Assembly (NCBI GenBank): GCA_015485245.1
Contig: WFTY01000079.1
Span: forward strand, 1 to 10,881
Direction of reading: 5' to 3'
DNA: 10,881 bases
DNA from: Anaerolineales bacterium
GTDB taxonomy: Bacteria > Chloroflexota > Anaerolineae > Anaerolineales > UBA11858
The notes under the pieces were generated by a model. It had not been told where the DNA came from. It searched no databases and saw nothing but the letters and a program-made list of their open reading frames with translations. This document shows, piece after piece, positions 1 to 6,314 of this stretch. Each line of letters begins with the position of its first letter. The first letter of the stretch is position 1. A program made the translations under genes and the position numbers.

Positions 1-119
1 CCACCGCGATACATGAAGTTTTCTACAGCATGCGTCGTGTTAATACGCGCTGTGATCCCCATGCTGGCGATGGCAATGAGAACAATAAAAGCGAAGGAAA
101 GGAAAAGTCGTAAACGCAT
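1..119 (-). CDS. Probable sensor histidine kinase, N-terminus only (runs off the left edge)
   Basis: Only the first 39 codons are in the window. They begin MRLRLFLSFAFIVLIAIASM, a basic start followed by one hydrophobic segment (about residues 5-22), and then continue into a polar stretch that would be the start of an extracytoplasmic sensor region. No kinase motif (H-box, N or G box) is visible, so the assignment rests on position: it starts 32 bases after the stop of an OmpR-family response regulator on the same strand, the usual regulator-then-kinase order. The ATG at 119 has no clear Shine-Dalgarno sequence. An in-frame TTG at 143 would add eight residues (LHLIIKPL). Translation is probably coupled to the regulator. 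It could be another membrane protein, but the paired kinase is much the likeliest. Confidence 0.7.
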   Translation of the reverse strand, partial: MRLRLFLSFAFIVLIAIASMGITARINTTHAVENFMYRG

Positions 120-151
120 GAGAGGTTTGATGATCAGATGCAAGTCGCCGG

Positions 152-853
152 CTACCCGACTACTTTGTCGCCTGGTGGTCTCACAAAGCGATATCCCACA
201 CCAAAAACAGTTTCGATGTAACGCGGTTGCTTTGGCTCTGGCTCCAGCTTGGCGCGCAAGTTCTTGATATGCGCGTCCACGGTGCGCTCATAGCCTTCAA
301 AAGCCACCCCCTGAGTGGCCTCCAGCAATTGAGCGCGCGTAAAGGCGCGCCCGGGTTGCGCTGCCAGCGTTGCCAGCAGGTCAAACTCCGTAGGGGTAAG
401 GGCAATGCTCTCCCCCGCGCGGGAAACCTGATGGGCATCCAGATCAATCAGCAAATTGGCGACGCGCAACTGACTTGGGCGTTCAGCGCGCTGCTGCGCA
501 CGGCGCAGCACAGCGCGCGCCTTGGCCACCACCACCCGCGGCGAATACGGCTTGGTGATGTAATCATCCGCCCCCAGCTCCAGGCCGATGAGCTGCTCAG
601 TCTCCTCCACGCGAGCGGTAACCATGATAATGGGTGTGTCTGCCCGTCGACGGATTTCGCGCGCCACGTCCAGCCCATCCATGCCAGGCAGGTTGAGGTC
701 CAACAGCACCAGATCAGGGCGTTCGCGCTTCCATAATTCAAAGCCGCTGTCGCCGCGGTAGGCTGTCAGTACGTCAAAGCCGGCTTTCTTTAGGTAATCA
801 CGCAGCACTTTGACCAGTTCGGGTTCGTCTTCAATAATCAACACAGTGGGCAT
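152..853 (-). CDS. OmpR/PhoB-family response regulator
   Basis: This is a 233-residue two-component transcription regulator. The receiver domain (about 1-120) shows the acidic pair E8/D9 after VLIIED, the phospho-acceptor D52 in LVLLDLNLPGMDG, the switch T79 in IIMVTAR and the conserved K101 in DDYITKPYSP. The winged-helix DNA-binding domain (about 130-226) has LTPTEFDLL, the recognition helix RTVDAHIKNLRAKL at 190-203 and the closing wing YIETVFGVGYRF. I chose the ATG at 853 because it starts directly with the usual receiver beta-strand. An in-frame TTG at 889 would add 12 residues but lies only a few bases after a TATAAT box (894-899), so it would sit at or before the transcript start. The gene is followed after 32 bases by the probable kinase and preceded by a secreted protein gene on the same strand. 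The direct repeats at 1562-1604 are a plausible target. The family is certain; the stimulus is unknown. Confidence 0.95.
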   Translation of the reverse strand: MPTVLIIEDEPELVKVLRDYLKKAGFDVLTAYRGDSGFELWKRERPDLVLLDLNLPGMDGLDVAREIRRRADTPIIMVTARVEETEQLIGLELGADDYITKPYSPRVVVAKARAVLRRAQQRAERPSQLRVANLLIDLDAHQVSRAGESIALTPTEFDLLATLAAQPGRAFTRAQLLEATQGVAFEGYERTVDAHIKNLRAKLEPEPKQPRYIETVFGVGYRFVRPPGDKVVG

Positions 854-893
854 GGGATTGTTCGGTTGGTCAGTGGATCGGTTTACCAAGTGG

Positions 894-899
894 ATTATA
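894..899 (-). promoter_or_regulatory. Candidate -10 box for the response regulator gene
   Basis: The minus strand reads GCGTTATAATCC, with a perfect TATAAT. It lies 41 bases upstream of the chosen ATG, giving a predicted leader of about 35 bases. No good -35 hexamer is present at 16-19 bases spacing (the 17-base position reads GGATGG), and that region is occupied by one arm of the inverted repeat 907-940. The promoter may therefore depend on an activator, or the match may be chance. Confidence 0.45.
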
Positions 900-906
900 A
901 CGCACG

Positions 907-940
907 CAGGTCTGCCCCATCCTAAGACCGGGCAGACCTG
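907..940 (-). terminator. Perfect 11-bp inverted repeat between the secreted protein and regulator genes
   Basis: The arms are CAGGTCTGCCC (907-917) and GGGCAGACCTG (930-940), perfectly complementary, with a 12-base loop. The repeat begins 20 bases after the stop of the upstream gene, the usual place for a terminator or for a 3' hairpin that limits read-through. No U-run follows on the minus strand (the next bases are CGTGCGTTATAA), so it is not a canonical intrinsic terminator. The proximal arm fills the spacer and -35 region of the TATAAT box at 894-899, so an operator role is also possible. Confidence 0.5.
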
Positions 941-960
941 TGCTCAATCATCAAGAAAGT

Positions 961-1476
961 TTAGGGCCGGTTAGAACCCTGCACGGGGCCGTTGAAGCCA
1001 CGACCGCTCCCTGGGCGATGACCGCCTTGTGGGCCGTTGCCATCGCAATTTCCTGAACCGGGGCCGAAGCCCTCAGCCTGCATACCTGACCAACGGCTCT
1101 GCATCCAGTTCGCCTGCTCCTGTGTAATCAGGCCGTCAGCGACAGCCTGCGTCAGGGCGGTGTTGCGGGCATCCGCCATCAGAGCAGCAAATTCATCGGA
1201 GGTCAGCCCTTGCACCTGGGCGAGGTCCCAAGCTGTCTGGCCGGCTTGATGGGCAGCATCCAGCTCTTCCACGCTGACGCCCAATGCATCGGCAATGGCA
1301 GCGTTCATCAGATCGTGCAGCGGGCCATCTGCGGCGCCGGCAAAGCCGCCGCGCGGGCCGCGTCCCTCAAAGGGAGATGTGGGGGGAATGGTCTCCTGAG
1401 CGTAGGCATTGCTCACGGCGCTAAACGTCAGGGCCAACACCCCAACAGCTACGAGTAAAACTAAAGTTTTCTTCAT
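961..1476 (-). CDS. Secreted small Gly/Pro-rich protein of unknown function
   Basis: This 171-residue protein has a clear signal peptide: MKK, a hydrophobic core to about residue 20, and a likely cut after AYA at residue 26. The mature part has a Gly-rich segment (35-52), then a predicted helical middle (about 53-130) containing ALGVSVEELDAAHQAGQT and the related phrase ADGLITQEQANWMQSRW. That resembles the short alpha-helical repeats seen in DUF2680-like exported proteins. The tail (135-171) is Gly/Pro/Asn-rich with one cysteine at 144. The start is well supported: AAGGAG lies 9 bases before the ATG (1486-1491). It heads a same-strand series with the response regulator and kinase, which suggests that its product either feeds into or is controlled by that sensor pair. 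No enzyme motif is visible. The family link is by resemblance only. Confidence 0.85.
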   Translation of the reverse strand: MKKTLVLLVAVGVLALTFSAVSNAYAQETIPPTSPFEGRGPRGGFAGAADGPLHDLMNAAIADALGVSVEELDAAHQAGQTAWDLAQVQGLTSDEFAALMADARNTALTQAVADGLITQEQANWMQSRWSGMQAEGFGPGSGNCDGNGPQGGHRPGSGRGFNGPVQGSNRP

Positions 1477-1504
1477 CGTTACAAACTCCTTTTTTCTTCA
1501 TTAT

Positions 1505-1533
1505 CGCCGGGCGGAGATCTTGCTCGTCCGGCG
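1505..1533 (-). other. Possible 5'-leader hairpin of the secreted protein mRNA
   Basis: CGCCGG (1505-1510) and CCGGCG (1528-1533) are perfect inverted arms, with a further inner GAG/CTC pairing (1514-1516 with 1523-1525). If transcription starts near 1531, as the candidate -10 at 1538-1543 would imply, this hairpin would form the very 5' end of the mRNA, ending about 14 bases before the Shine-Dalgarno sequence. It may stabilise the mRNA. GC-rich chance pairing cannot be excluded. Confidence 0.3.
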
Positions 1534-1537
1534 CTGA

Positions 1538-1604
1538 TGTATCCAAAGGATAGCGCCTGGCTGTGAAGAAGTTGTGAAGAAGAAACGCACAATTTATGAA
1601 GATT
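1538..1604 (-). promoter_or_regulatory. Candidate regulator-dependent promoter with 11-bp-spaced TTCACA repeats
   Basis: On the minus strand two identical decamers, CTTCTTCACA, occupy 1562-1571 and 1573-1582, starts exactly 11 bases apart, so TTCACA-N5-TTCACA is seen. A third, weaker copy (TTCATA, 1595-1600) lies exactly 33 bases from the first, in the same 11-bp register. A weak -10 (GATACA, 1538-1543) lies 18 bases from the nearest TTCACA, placing that half-site where a -35 would be. PhoB/PhoP-type OmpR-family regulators bind direct hexamers with about 5-bp gaps in this arrangement. A 13-bp palindrome, TATCCAAAGGATA (1540-1552), overlaps the -10. The likely target is the secreted protein gene, with its ATG at 1476, but the divergent aminotransferase is possible. 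Confidence 0.5.
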
Positions 1605-1687
1605 CTGCGGTAGTATTTAACTCAGGCGGCCAACCGCGGTCAGCCGCCCATCGAGTTTCCTGATCATACAAAGAAAGCGAACCACCC

Positions 1688-3112
1688 ATGCACCCCATCA
1701 CCGTCAACCCCAACATCCTGAAAATGGAATACGCCGTACGCGGCCCGATCCCGCAACGCGCCGCCGAGATGAAGCGCCAGGGGCGGGAGATCATCCCCTG
1801 CAACATCGGCAACCCACAGGCGCTGGGCCAATCCCCGCTGACCTATTATCGCCAGGTGCTCAGCCTGGTGGAGGAACCATCCAAAATCGAGCGCGAGCGC
1901 AAACTCAAAGAAATATTCGAGGAAACCCCGGGCAGCCCGCTACGCGAGGCCGATTTCATCTCCGACTATGTGCTGGAGGTCAGCGAAAAGGTGCTCACCC
2001 TCAGCGGCACCGGCACCGGGGCCTACACCGAGAGCAAGGGGTTTGCTTTCGTACGCCAGGCGATCGCCGATTTCATCAACCGGCGCGATGGCTTCAGCGG
2101 AAAACTGCGCGCCAACCCGGAGCACATCTTCCTGACCGACGGGGCCAGTGACGCAGCCAAACGCGTCCTCAACCTGCTGATCGCCGGGCCGGAGGACGGC
2201 ATCATGGTGCCCATCCCACAGTATCCGCTTTACTCCGCCTCGATCACCATGTTCGGCGGCGTGCAGGTGGATTATCACCCCGATGAAGAGCGCGGCTGGG
2301 CGCTCGACCGCGCTGAATTGGAGCGCGCCTACAGCGAGGCGGCCCGCCAGGGTGTCAACGTCAAAGGGATCGTGGTGATCAATCCCGGCAACCCCACCGG
2401 CGCGGTGCTGGGTGAAAGCAGCATCGCCGAGGTGATCGACTTCGCCGCACAGCACGACCTGGCGATCATCGCCGACGAGGTCTATCAAGACAACGTATAT
2501 ACTGGAAAATTTATCTCCTTTGCCAGCGTGCTGAGGGAACGCCCAGTGCCGTTGTTCAGCCTGCACAGCATTTCAAAGGGCTTCTTCGGAGAATGTGGTC
2601 ATCGCGGAGGGTACATGGAGGTGCGCAATCCACCGCAGATCGCCGGAAGCGGTCTCAATTTACTGGACTTGTTGCTCAAACAGGCGTCGGTGGGATTATG
2701 CTCCAACACCGCGGGGCAGATTCTCACCTATCTGATGGTCAGTCCACCCGAGGAGGGCAGCGCCCCCTACACGCTGTTCCAAAAAGAAAAGCAGCGCATC
2801 CTGCGCGAACTCTACGAAAAGGCGCAGATGATCCGCGCCGCCTTCGACCAGATGGACGGTGTGGAGTGCTTCGGGGAGACCGGAGCGATGTACCTGTTCC
2901 CGCGGTTGAACAAACTCCCCGCGGGGACGGGCGATTTCGAGTACTGCATGGCGTTATTGGATGAAACCGGCCTGGTGACCGTCAACGGTTCCGGGTTTGG
3001 ACAGAAGCCGGGGACTCACCACCTGCGCATCGCCTTCCTGCCCCCTAAAGACCTGCTCGCCGAGGTGCTGCCGCGCTGGGTAGAATTTCACAATCGTTAC
3101 GTCAACGCCTGA
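1688..3112 (+). CDS. Class I PLP aminotransferase, alanine aminotransferase (GPT)-like
   Basis: This 474-residue cytosolic enzyme is predicted to transfer amino groups between alanine and 2-oxoglutarate, linking pyruvate to glutamate. The fold-type I landmarks are all present: NPGNPTG at 232-238, ADEVY at 262-266 (D263 contacts the PLP ring nitrogen, Y266 its phenolic oxygen), and the PLP-binding lysine K297 in SISKGFFGECGHRGGYMEV. HHLRIAF near the C-terminus supplies the carboxylate-binding arginine. The SKG-GECG-RGGY signature, the N-terminal IPCNIGNPQALGQSPLTYYR segment and the length of about 475 residues match the eukaryotic-type alanine transaminase branch rather than shorter aspartate aminotransferases. 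The ATG at 1688 is followed by the expected N-terminal helix; no strong Shine-Dalgarno sequence precedes it (AAAGAAAGCGA is the closest). It is a single gene, divergent from the secreted protein gene and convergent with the hydrolase. Substrate choice is inferred from family resemblance. Confidence 0.93.
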   Translation: MHPITVNPNILKMEYAVRGPIPQRAAEMKRQGREIIPCNIGNPQALGQSPLTYYRQVLSLVEEPSKIERERKLKEIFEETPGSPLREADFISDYVLEVSEKVLTLSGTGTGAYTESKGFAFVRQAIADFINRRDGFSGKLRANPEHIFLTDGASDAAKRVLNLLIAGPEDGIMVPIPQYPLYSASITMFGGVQVDYHPDEERGWALDRAELERAYSEAARQGVNVKGIVVINPGNPTGAVLGESSIAEVIDFAAQHDLAIIADEVYQDNVYTGKFISFASVLRERPVPLFSLHSISKGFFGECGHRGGYMEVRNPPQIAGSGLNLLDLLLKQASVGLCSNTAGQILTYLMVSPPEEGSAPYTLFQKEKQRILRELYEKAQMIRAAFDQMDGVECFGETGAMYLFPRLNKLPAGTGDFEYCMALLDETGLVTVNGSGFGQKPGTHHLRIAFLPPKDLLAEVLPRWVEFHNRYVNA

Positions 3113-3118
3113 GTTTTT

Positions 3119-3163
3119 TTCACACCGAGGGCACTGAAGAAGTTTTTGTGTCCTTTATGTGAA
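3119..3163. repeat. Imperfect 16-bp inverted repeat between convergent genes
   Basis: TTCACACCGAGGGCAC (3119-3134) and GTGTCCTTTATGTGAA (3148-3163) can pair at 14 of 16 positions, counting two G-U pairs, around a 13-base AT-rich loop. It fills most of the 65-base gap between the aminotransferase and hydrolase stop codons. The wording is like the dispersed CACCGAGG/CACAGAGG-type inverted repeats that I recall from many bacterial genomes. T7 precedes rather than follows the hairpin on the plus strand, and A7 follows on the minus strand, so it is not a canonical terminator for either gene, though it may protect both 3' ends. Confidence 0.45.
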
Positions 3164-3177
3164 TTCCCTGCCGGGCT

Positions 3178-4098
3178 TTATGGAGAGAAGAACTCTTCCA
3201 ACAGAGCGGTGTATTCCTGGGGGATGTTGAGATACGCAAAGTGCCCGGCGTTGTGCAGGGTGTGAATCTCCGCCATCGGGTAGGTGGCCTTCAACTGCTC
3301 GCGCAAGGCCTTCTCCACCAGCGGGTCGTTATCCGACTCGATAATCATCACCGGCATCTGCGGCGCGGGGGCGTCGAACCGTTCCACCACACAGCGATAG
3401 CGCCCAATCAATTGCGCTTTGGACATACGTCCGTTGGTCTGCTCCAGCCCAAAGGCCAGCACCAGTTCCGCATCGCCCACCTGCGCCGCGGGGTAGACCT
3501 TCTCCAGCATGCTGCCGCTCATCACCTTCATGATTAACCAGGCAGGGAGATACGGCAACGCCGCGCCGAGGGTTTTGTTCTTCTCGGCGATCAAATCGTT
3601 GGGTGGGAAGGTGTTGGCAAAGACCGCTTTCTCGATGCGCTCCGGGGAAGTGGCGACGAGATACTGGGCAAAGTATCCTCCCAGCGACGAGCCAACCACA
3701 TTAAAAGTCTCCACACCCTCAGTGTCCAGGATCGCCAGCACCCCGCGACGCATGGCCGCCAGCGTGTCCACCGCCGGGTAAGTCACCGAAATCACGCGAT
3801 AGCGGTCGCTCAGGGCTTCCATCTGCTGCCACCAGATGTCGTAAGCGCCGGTCATGCCGTGGAGGAAGAGGATCGCCTCTTCGCCCTCGCCGAGGACGAG
3901 ATAATCCCAGGTCACGCCATCCACCGTCAACTGCTGGAGAGGATATGCCTGACGGAACGCCAGCAGGGATTGGCGTGTGGCAGGTTCAACCCTGGTCGCC
4001 AATTCATCAAAACTGCGCTGCGGCGCCGGGTACAGGTAAACTGCCGCCACAATCCCGGCAAGGATTCCCAAAAAGATCAGCCAGCGTCTGGACTTCAT
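3178..4098 (-). CDS. Membrane-anchored alpha/beta hydrolase
   Basis: This predicted esterase or lipase-like serine hydrolase is anchored by an N-terminal hydrophobic segment (about residues 6-23, after a basic MKSRR) with no obvious cleavage site, so the catalytic domain likely faces outside. Numbered from the GTG at 4101, the landmarks are HGMTG at 81-85 (oxyanion loop), the nucleophile S139 in GSSLGG, the acid D259 in ESDNDPLV and H287 in NAGHFAYLN, so the triad is complete. The segment WDYLVLGEGEEAILFLHG resembles maspardin/SPG21-like hydrolases, but the substrate cannot be named. GGAGG (4108-4112) lies 6 bases before the GTG at 4101 and 9 before the ATG at 4098; I prefer the ATG. It lies downstream of uvrB behind a terminator placed directly before the ribosome binding site, which suggests separate or attenuated expression. 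Confidence 0.9.
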   Translation of the reverse strand: MKSRRWLIFLGILAGIVAAVYLYPAPQRSFDELATRVEPATRQSLLAFRQAYPLQQLTVDGVTWDYLVLGEGEEAILFLHGMTGAYDIWWQQMEALSDRYRVISVTYPAVDTLAAMRRGVLAILDTEGVETFNVVGSSLGGYFAQYLVATSPERIEKAVFANTFPPNDLIAEKNKTLGAALPYLPAWLIMKVMSGSMLEKVYPAAQVGDAELVLAFGLEQTNGRMSKAQLIGRYRCVVERFDAPAPQMPVMIIESDNDPLVEKALREQLKATYPMAEIHTLHNAGHFAYLNIPQEYTALLEEFFSP

Positions 4099-4112
4099 CA
4101 CGGTTTACCTCC

Positions 4113-4144
4113 AAAAAAAGATGCGCCCATTCTATCATGGGCGC
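4113..4144 (-). terminator. Intrinsic terminator between uvrB and the hydrolase
   Basis: On the minus strand an 8-bp perfect stem (arms GCGCCCAT and ATGGGCGC, 4137-4144 and 4123-4130) with a 6-base loop is followed two bases later by U7 (4119-4113). This is a canonical rho-independent terminator. The U-run abuts the GGAGG (4108-4112) that serves the hydrolase, so it either ends the uvrB transcript or acts as an attenuator in the hydrolase leader. Confidence 0.8.
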
Positions 4145-4167
4145 GCCCGCCAGCATCACCGGCGCGC
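4141..4167 (-). promoter_or_regulatory. Alternative stem overlapping the terminator (possible antiterminator)
   Basis: GCGCGCC (4141-4147) and GGCGCGC (4161-4167) are perfectly complementary across a 13-base loop. Bases 4141-4144 belong both to this stem and to the upstream arm of the terminator at 4123-4144, so the two hairpins exclude each other. Upstream, a TATACT box on the minus strand (4208-4213) could start a leader of about 100 bases, though I see no good -35. This is the layout of a transcription attenuator, but GC-rich chance pairing is a real alternative. Confidence 0.3.
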
Positions 4168-4232
4168 AAGGGGCAGCCAGAGCGCCCCGGCAGGAAAGAG
4201 CAAATCCAGTATAACGCCCAGCAGTTATAAAT

Positions 4233-6287
4233 CTAGATGCTCGAACCGCCCGCCAGCAAGCGGATTTTCTCCCACGGCTTGTAATCGCCCTCCTCGGCCA
4301 GGATTTTACGCAGCTCGAAAATCTGATCGCGCAAGGCTGCCGCCTTCTCAAACTCCAGGTTTTCGGCGGCGGATTTCATCTCCGTTTCCAGCGCGGCGAT
4401 CAGCTTGCGCATCTCATCCTGCGGCAGGGAGGTCGCCACCCCGACGTGATACTCGGCCTGTTCCTCGGCCACGACGTGCGCGGCGATTTGATCGGTGATA
4501 TCGCGGATGCCCTTGATGATGCTGACCGGTTCAATGCCGTGTGCGCGGTTATAGGCAACCTGCTTGGCGCGGCGACGGTTGGTCTCGTCGATCGCCGCGC
4601 GCATGGCATCGGAGATGGCATCGGCGTACATGATAACCTTGCCCTCCACATGGCGGGCAGCGCGCCCGATGGTCTGAATCAGCGCAGTCTCCGAGCGCAA
4701 GAAACCAGCTTTGTCGGCGTCCAGGATCGCCACCAGGGAGACCTCGGGCAAATCCAGGCCCTCGCGCAACAGGTTAATGCCCACCACCACGTCGAACACG
4801 CCCAAACGCAGATCGCGCAAGATGCCCACCCGCTCCAGGGTGTCAATCTCCGAATGCAGGTAGTGGACTTTAATCCCCATCTCCATCAAATAATCGGCCA
4901 AATCTTCGGCCATGCGCTTGGTGAGGGTGGTCACCAGCACGCGCTGGCCGCGCTCGGTGCGTTTGTAGATTTCGGCGATCAAGTCGTCCACCTGTCCCTG
5001 TACGGGGCGCACTTCCACGTCGGGGTCCACCAGTCCGGTGGGGCGGATGATCTGCTCGACCACCTGTGCGGCGTGCTGCAACTCATAGGGGCCGGGTGTG
5101 GCCGAGGTGTAGATGGTAAAGCCCATACGCTCTTCGAATTCATTGAACTGCAAGGGGCGGTTATCCAGCGCCGAGGGCAGGCGGAAGCCGTATTCCACCA
5201 GCGTGGTTTTGCGGGCGCGGTCGCCGTTATACATGCCGCGAATCTGCGGCACCGTCATGTGCGATTCGTCAATGAAGAGCAGATAATCATCGGGGAAGTA
5301 GTCAATCAACGTCCAGGGCGGCGAACCGGGAGGGCGCTGGTCGAGGTGACGGGAGTAATTCTCGATACCGGAGCAATAACCCACCTCGCGCAGCATCTCA
5401 AGATCATAGCGCGTGCGCTGTTCGATGCGCTGGGCCTCGAGGTGCATCTCGTTGGCCTTAAAATAGGCGATGCGCTCCTCCAGTTCAGCTTCGATATCGG
5501 CGATGGCCTTCTGCATCTTCTCCTCTTCGGTGATGAAATGCTTGGCCGGATAGATGCTCACACTCTCCATTTGACGACGCACCTCGCCGGTGAGGTAATT
5601 CACCTCGGTGATGCGCTCGATTTCATCCCCCCAGAAGGAGATGCGGTACACCCAGCGGTCTTCATAGGCGGGGGCGACCTCCAGCGTATCGCCGCGCACA
5701 CGGAACGTGCCTGGTTTTAGATCCATATCATTGCGGGTGTACTGGCTCTCGATCAGCTGCCGCAGCAAAGTGTTGCGCCGGTAGCTGCGCCCAACCGCGA
5801 GGTCAATCACCACCTTGCCATAGGCTTCCGGGCTGCCCAGGCCATAGATGCAGGAAACCGAGGCCACGATGATGACATCCCGTCGCGAGAGCAGCGCAGT
5901 GGTGGCCGCCAGGCGCAGGCGTTCGATCTCTTCGTTGATTTCGGTCTCTTTCTCGATGTAAAGATCATGCCGGGGGACGTAGGCCTCAGGCTGGTAGTAA
6001 TCGTAGTAGGAGACGAAGTACTCCACCGCGTTTTCGGGGAAGAACTCCTTGAACTCGGCGTAAAGCTGGGCCACCAGGGTTTTGTTGTGCGCCATCACCA
6101 GGGTGGGTTTGTCCACCGCGGCGATGACGTTCGCCATGGAGAACGTCTTGCCCGTGCCGGTCGCGCCCAGCAACACCTGATGCTTATACCCCCTACGGAT
6201 GCCTTCGATGAGCTTTTCAATAGCCTCGGGCTGGTCGCCGGTGGGTTTGAAGGGGGCGTGGAGGTTGAAGGAAGCGGGAGAGGTCAT
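4233..6287 (-). CDS. uvrB: UvrB, excinuclease ABC subunit B
   Basis: UvrB is the damage-verifying helicase-like subunit of nucleotide excision repair. It receives DNA from UvrA and recruits UvrC for incision. At 684 residues it has the usual length and the full domain order. Walker A GATGTGKT is at 41-48. The beta-hairpin region YYDYYQPEAYVPRHDLYIEK spans about 94-113. LLFIDESHMTVPQ carries the Walker B DESH at 340-343. TSATPGPYE is at 394-402, the later helicase motifs include VGINLLREGLDLPEV at 502-516, and motif VI is QTIGRAARH at 538-546. The C-terminal UVR motif (about 625-660, ENLEFEKAAALRDQI) is the UvrC-contact region. The ATG at 6287 gives the standard N-terminus (FKPTGDQPEAI). No Shine-Dalgarno sequence precedes it; a TACAAT box a few bases upstream suggests a leaderless mRNA. 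The gene is divergent from ftcD. All catalytic motifs are intact. Confidence 0.99.
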   Translation of the reverse strand: MTSPASFNLHAPFKPTGDQPEAIEKLIEGIRRGYKHQVLLGATGTGKTFSMANVIAAVDKPTLVMAHNKTLVAQLYAEFKEFFPENAVEYFVSYYDYYQPEAYVPRHDLYIEKETEINEEIERLRLAATTALLSRRDVIIVASVSCIYGLGSPEAYGKVVIDLAVGRSYRRNTLLRQLIESQYTRNDMDLKPGTFRVRGDTLEVAPAYEDRWVYRISFWGDEIERITEVNYLTGEVRRQMESVSIYPAKHFITEEEKMQKAIADIEAELEERIAYFKANEMHLEAQRIEQRTRYDLEMLREVGYCSGIENYSRHLDQRPPGSPPWTLIDYFPDDYLLFIDESHMTVPQIRGMYNGDRARKTTLVEYGFRLPSALDNRPLQFNEFEERMGFTIYTSATPGPYELQHAAQVVEQIIRPTGLVDPDVEVRPVQGQVDDLIAEIYKRTERGQRVLVTTLTKRMAEDLADYLMEMGIKVHYLHSEIDTLERVGILRDLRLGVFDVVVGINLLREGLDLPEVSLVAILDADKAGFLRSETALIQTIGRAARHVEGKVIMYADAISDAMRAAIDETNRRRAKQVAYNRAHGIEPVSIIKGIRDITDQIAAHVVAEEQAEYHVGVATSLPQDEMRKLIAALETEMKSAAENLEFEKAAALRDQIFELRKILAEEGDYKPWEKIRLLAGGSSI

Positions 6288-6293
6288 ACAGGT

Positions 6294-6299
6294 ATTGTA
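6294..6299 (-). promoter_or_regulatory. Candidate -10 box of a leaderless uvrB promoter
   Basis: The minus strand reads GATACAATACCTGTATGACC, so a good -10 (TACAAT) ends 6 bases before the uvrB ATG. Normal -10 to +1 spacing would put the transcript start on or next to the A of the ATG, which fits the lack of any Shine-Dalgarno sequence. The -35 region (about 6317-6322, TGTTCT) matches the consensus poorly and lies in the repeat zone. Confidence 0.5.
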
Positions 6300-6314
6300 T
6301 CGCGGTCAGGGAAT

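Noticed and set aside
13..267. Plus-strand 84-residue reading frame at the left edge
   Set aside because: It lies antisense to the response regulator and kinase starts, which have clear domain motifs; its own product has no recognisable features.
1588..1616. Plus-strand promoter for the aminotransferase (TAGTAT at 1611-1616)
   Set aside because: The -35 position (CACAAT) fits poorly; the match is too weak to list as a feature.
1940..2566. Minus-strand 208-residue frame inside the aminotransferase
   Set aside because: It lies wholly within a gene with complete PLP-enzyme motifs; shadow frame.
3091..3120. Intrinsic terminator at the aminotransferase stop (T7 at 3114-3120)
   Set aside because: Only a 4-bp stem (CGTT/AACG) precedes the T-run, too weak to support a terminator call.
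4446..5720. Long plus-strand open frame (424 residues) inside uvrB
   Set aside because: It is a shadow of uvrB on the opposite strand. Its His/Gly/Val-rich composition reflects the codon use of the real gene, and it has no domain motif.
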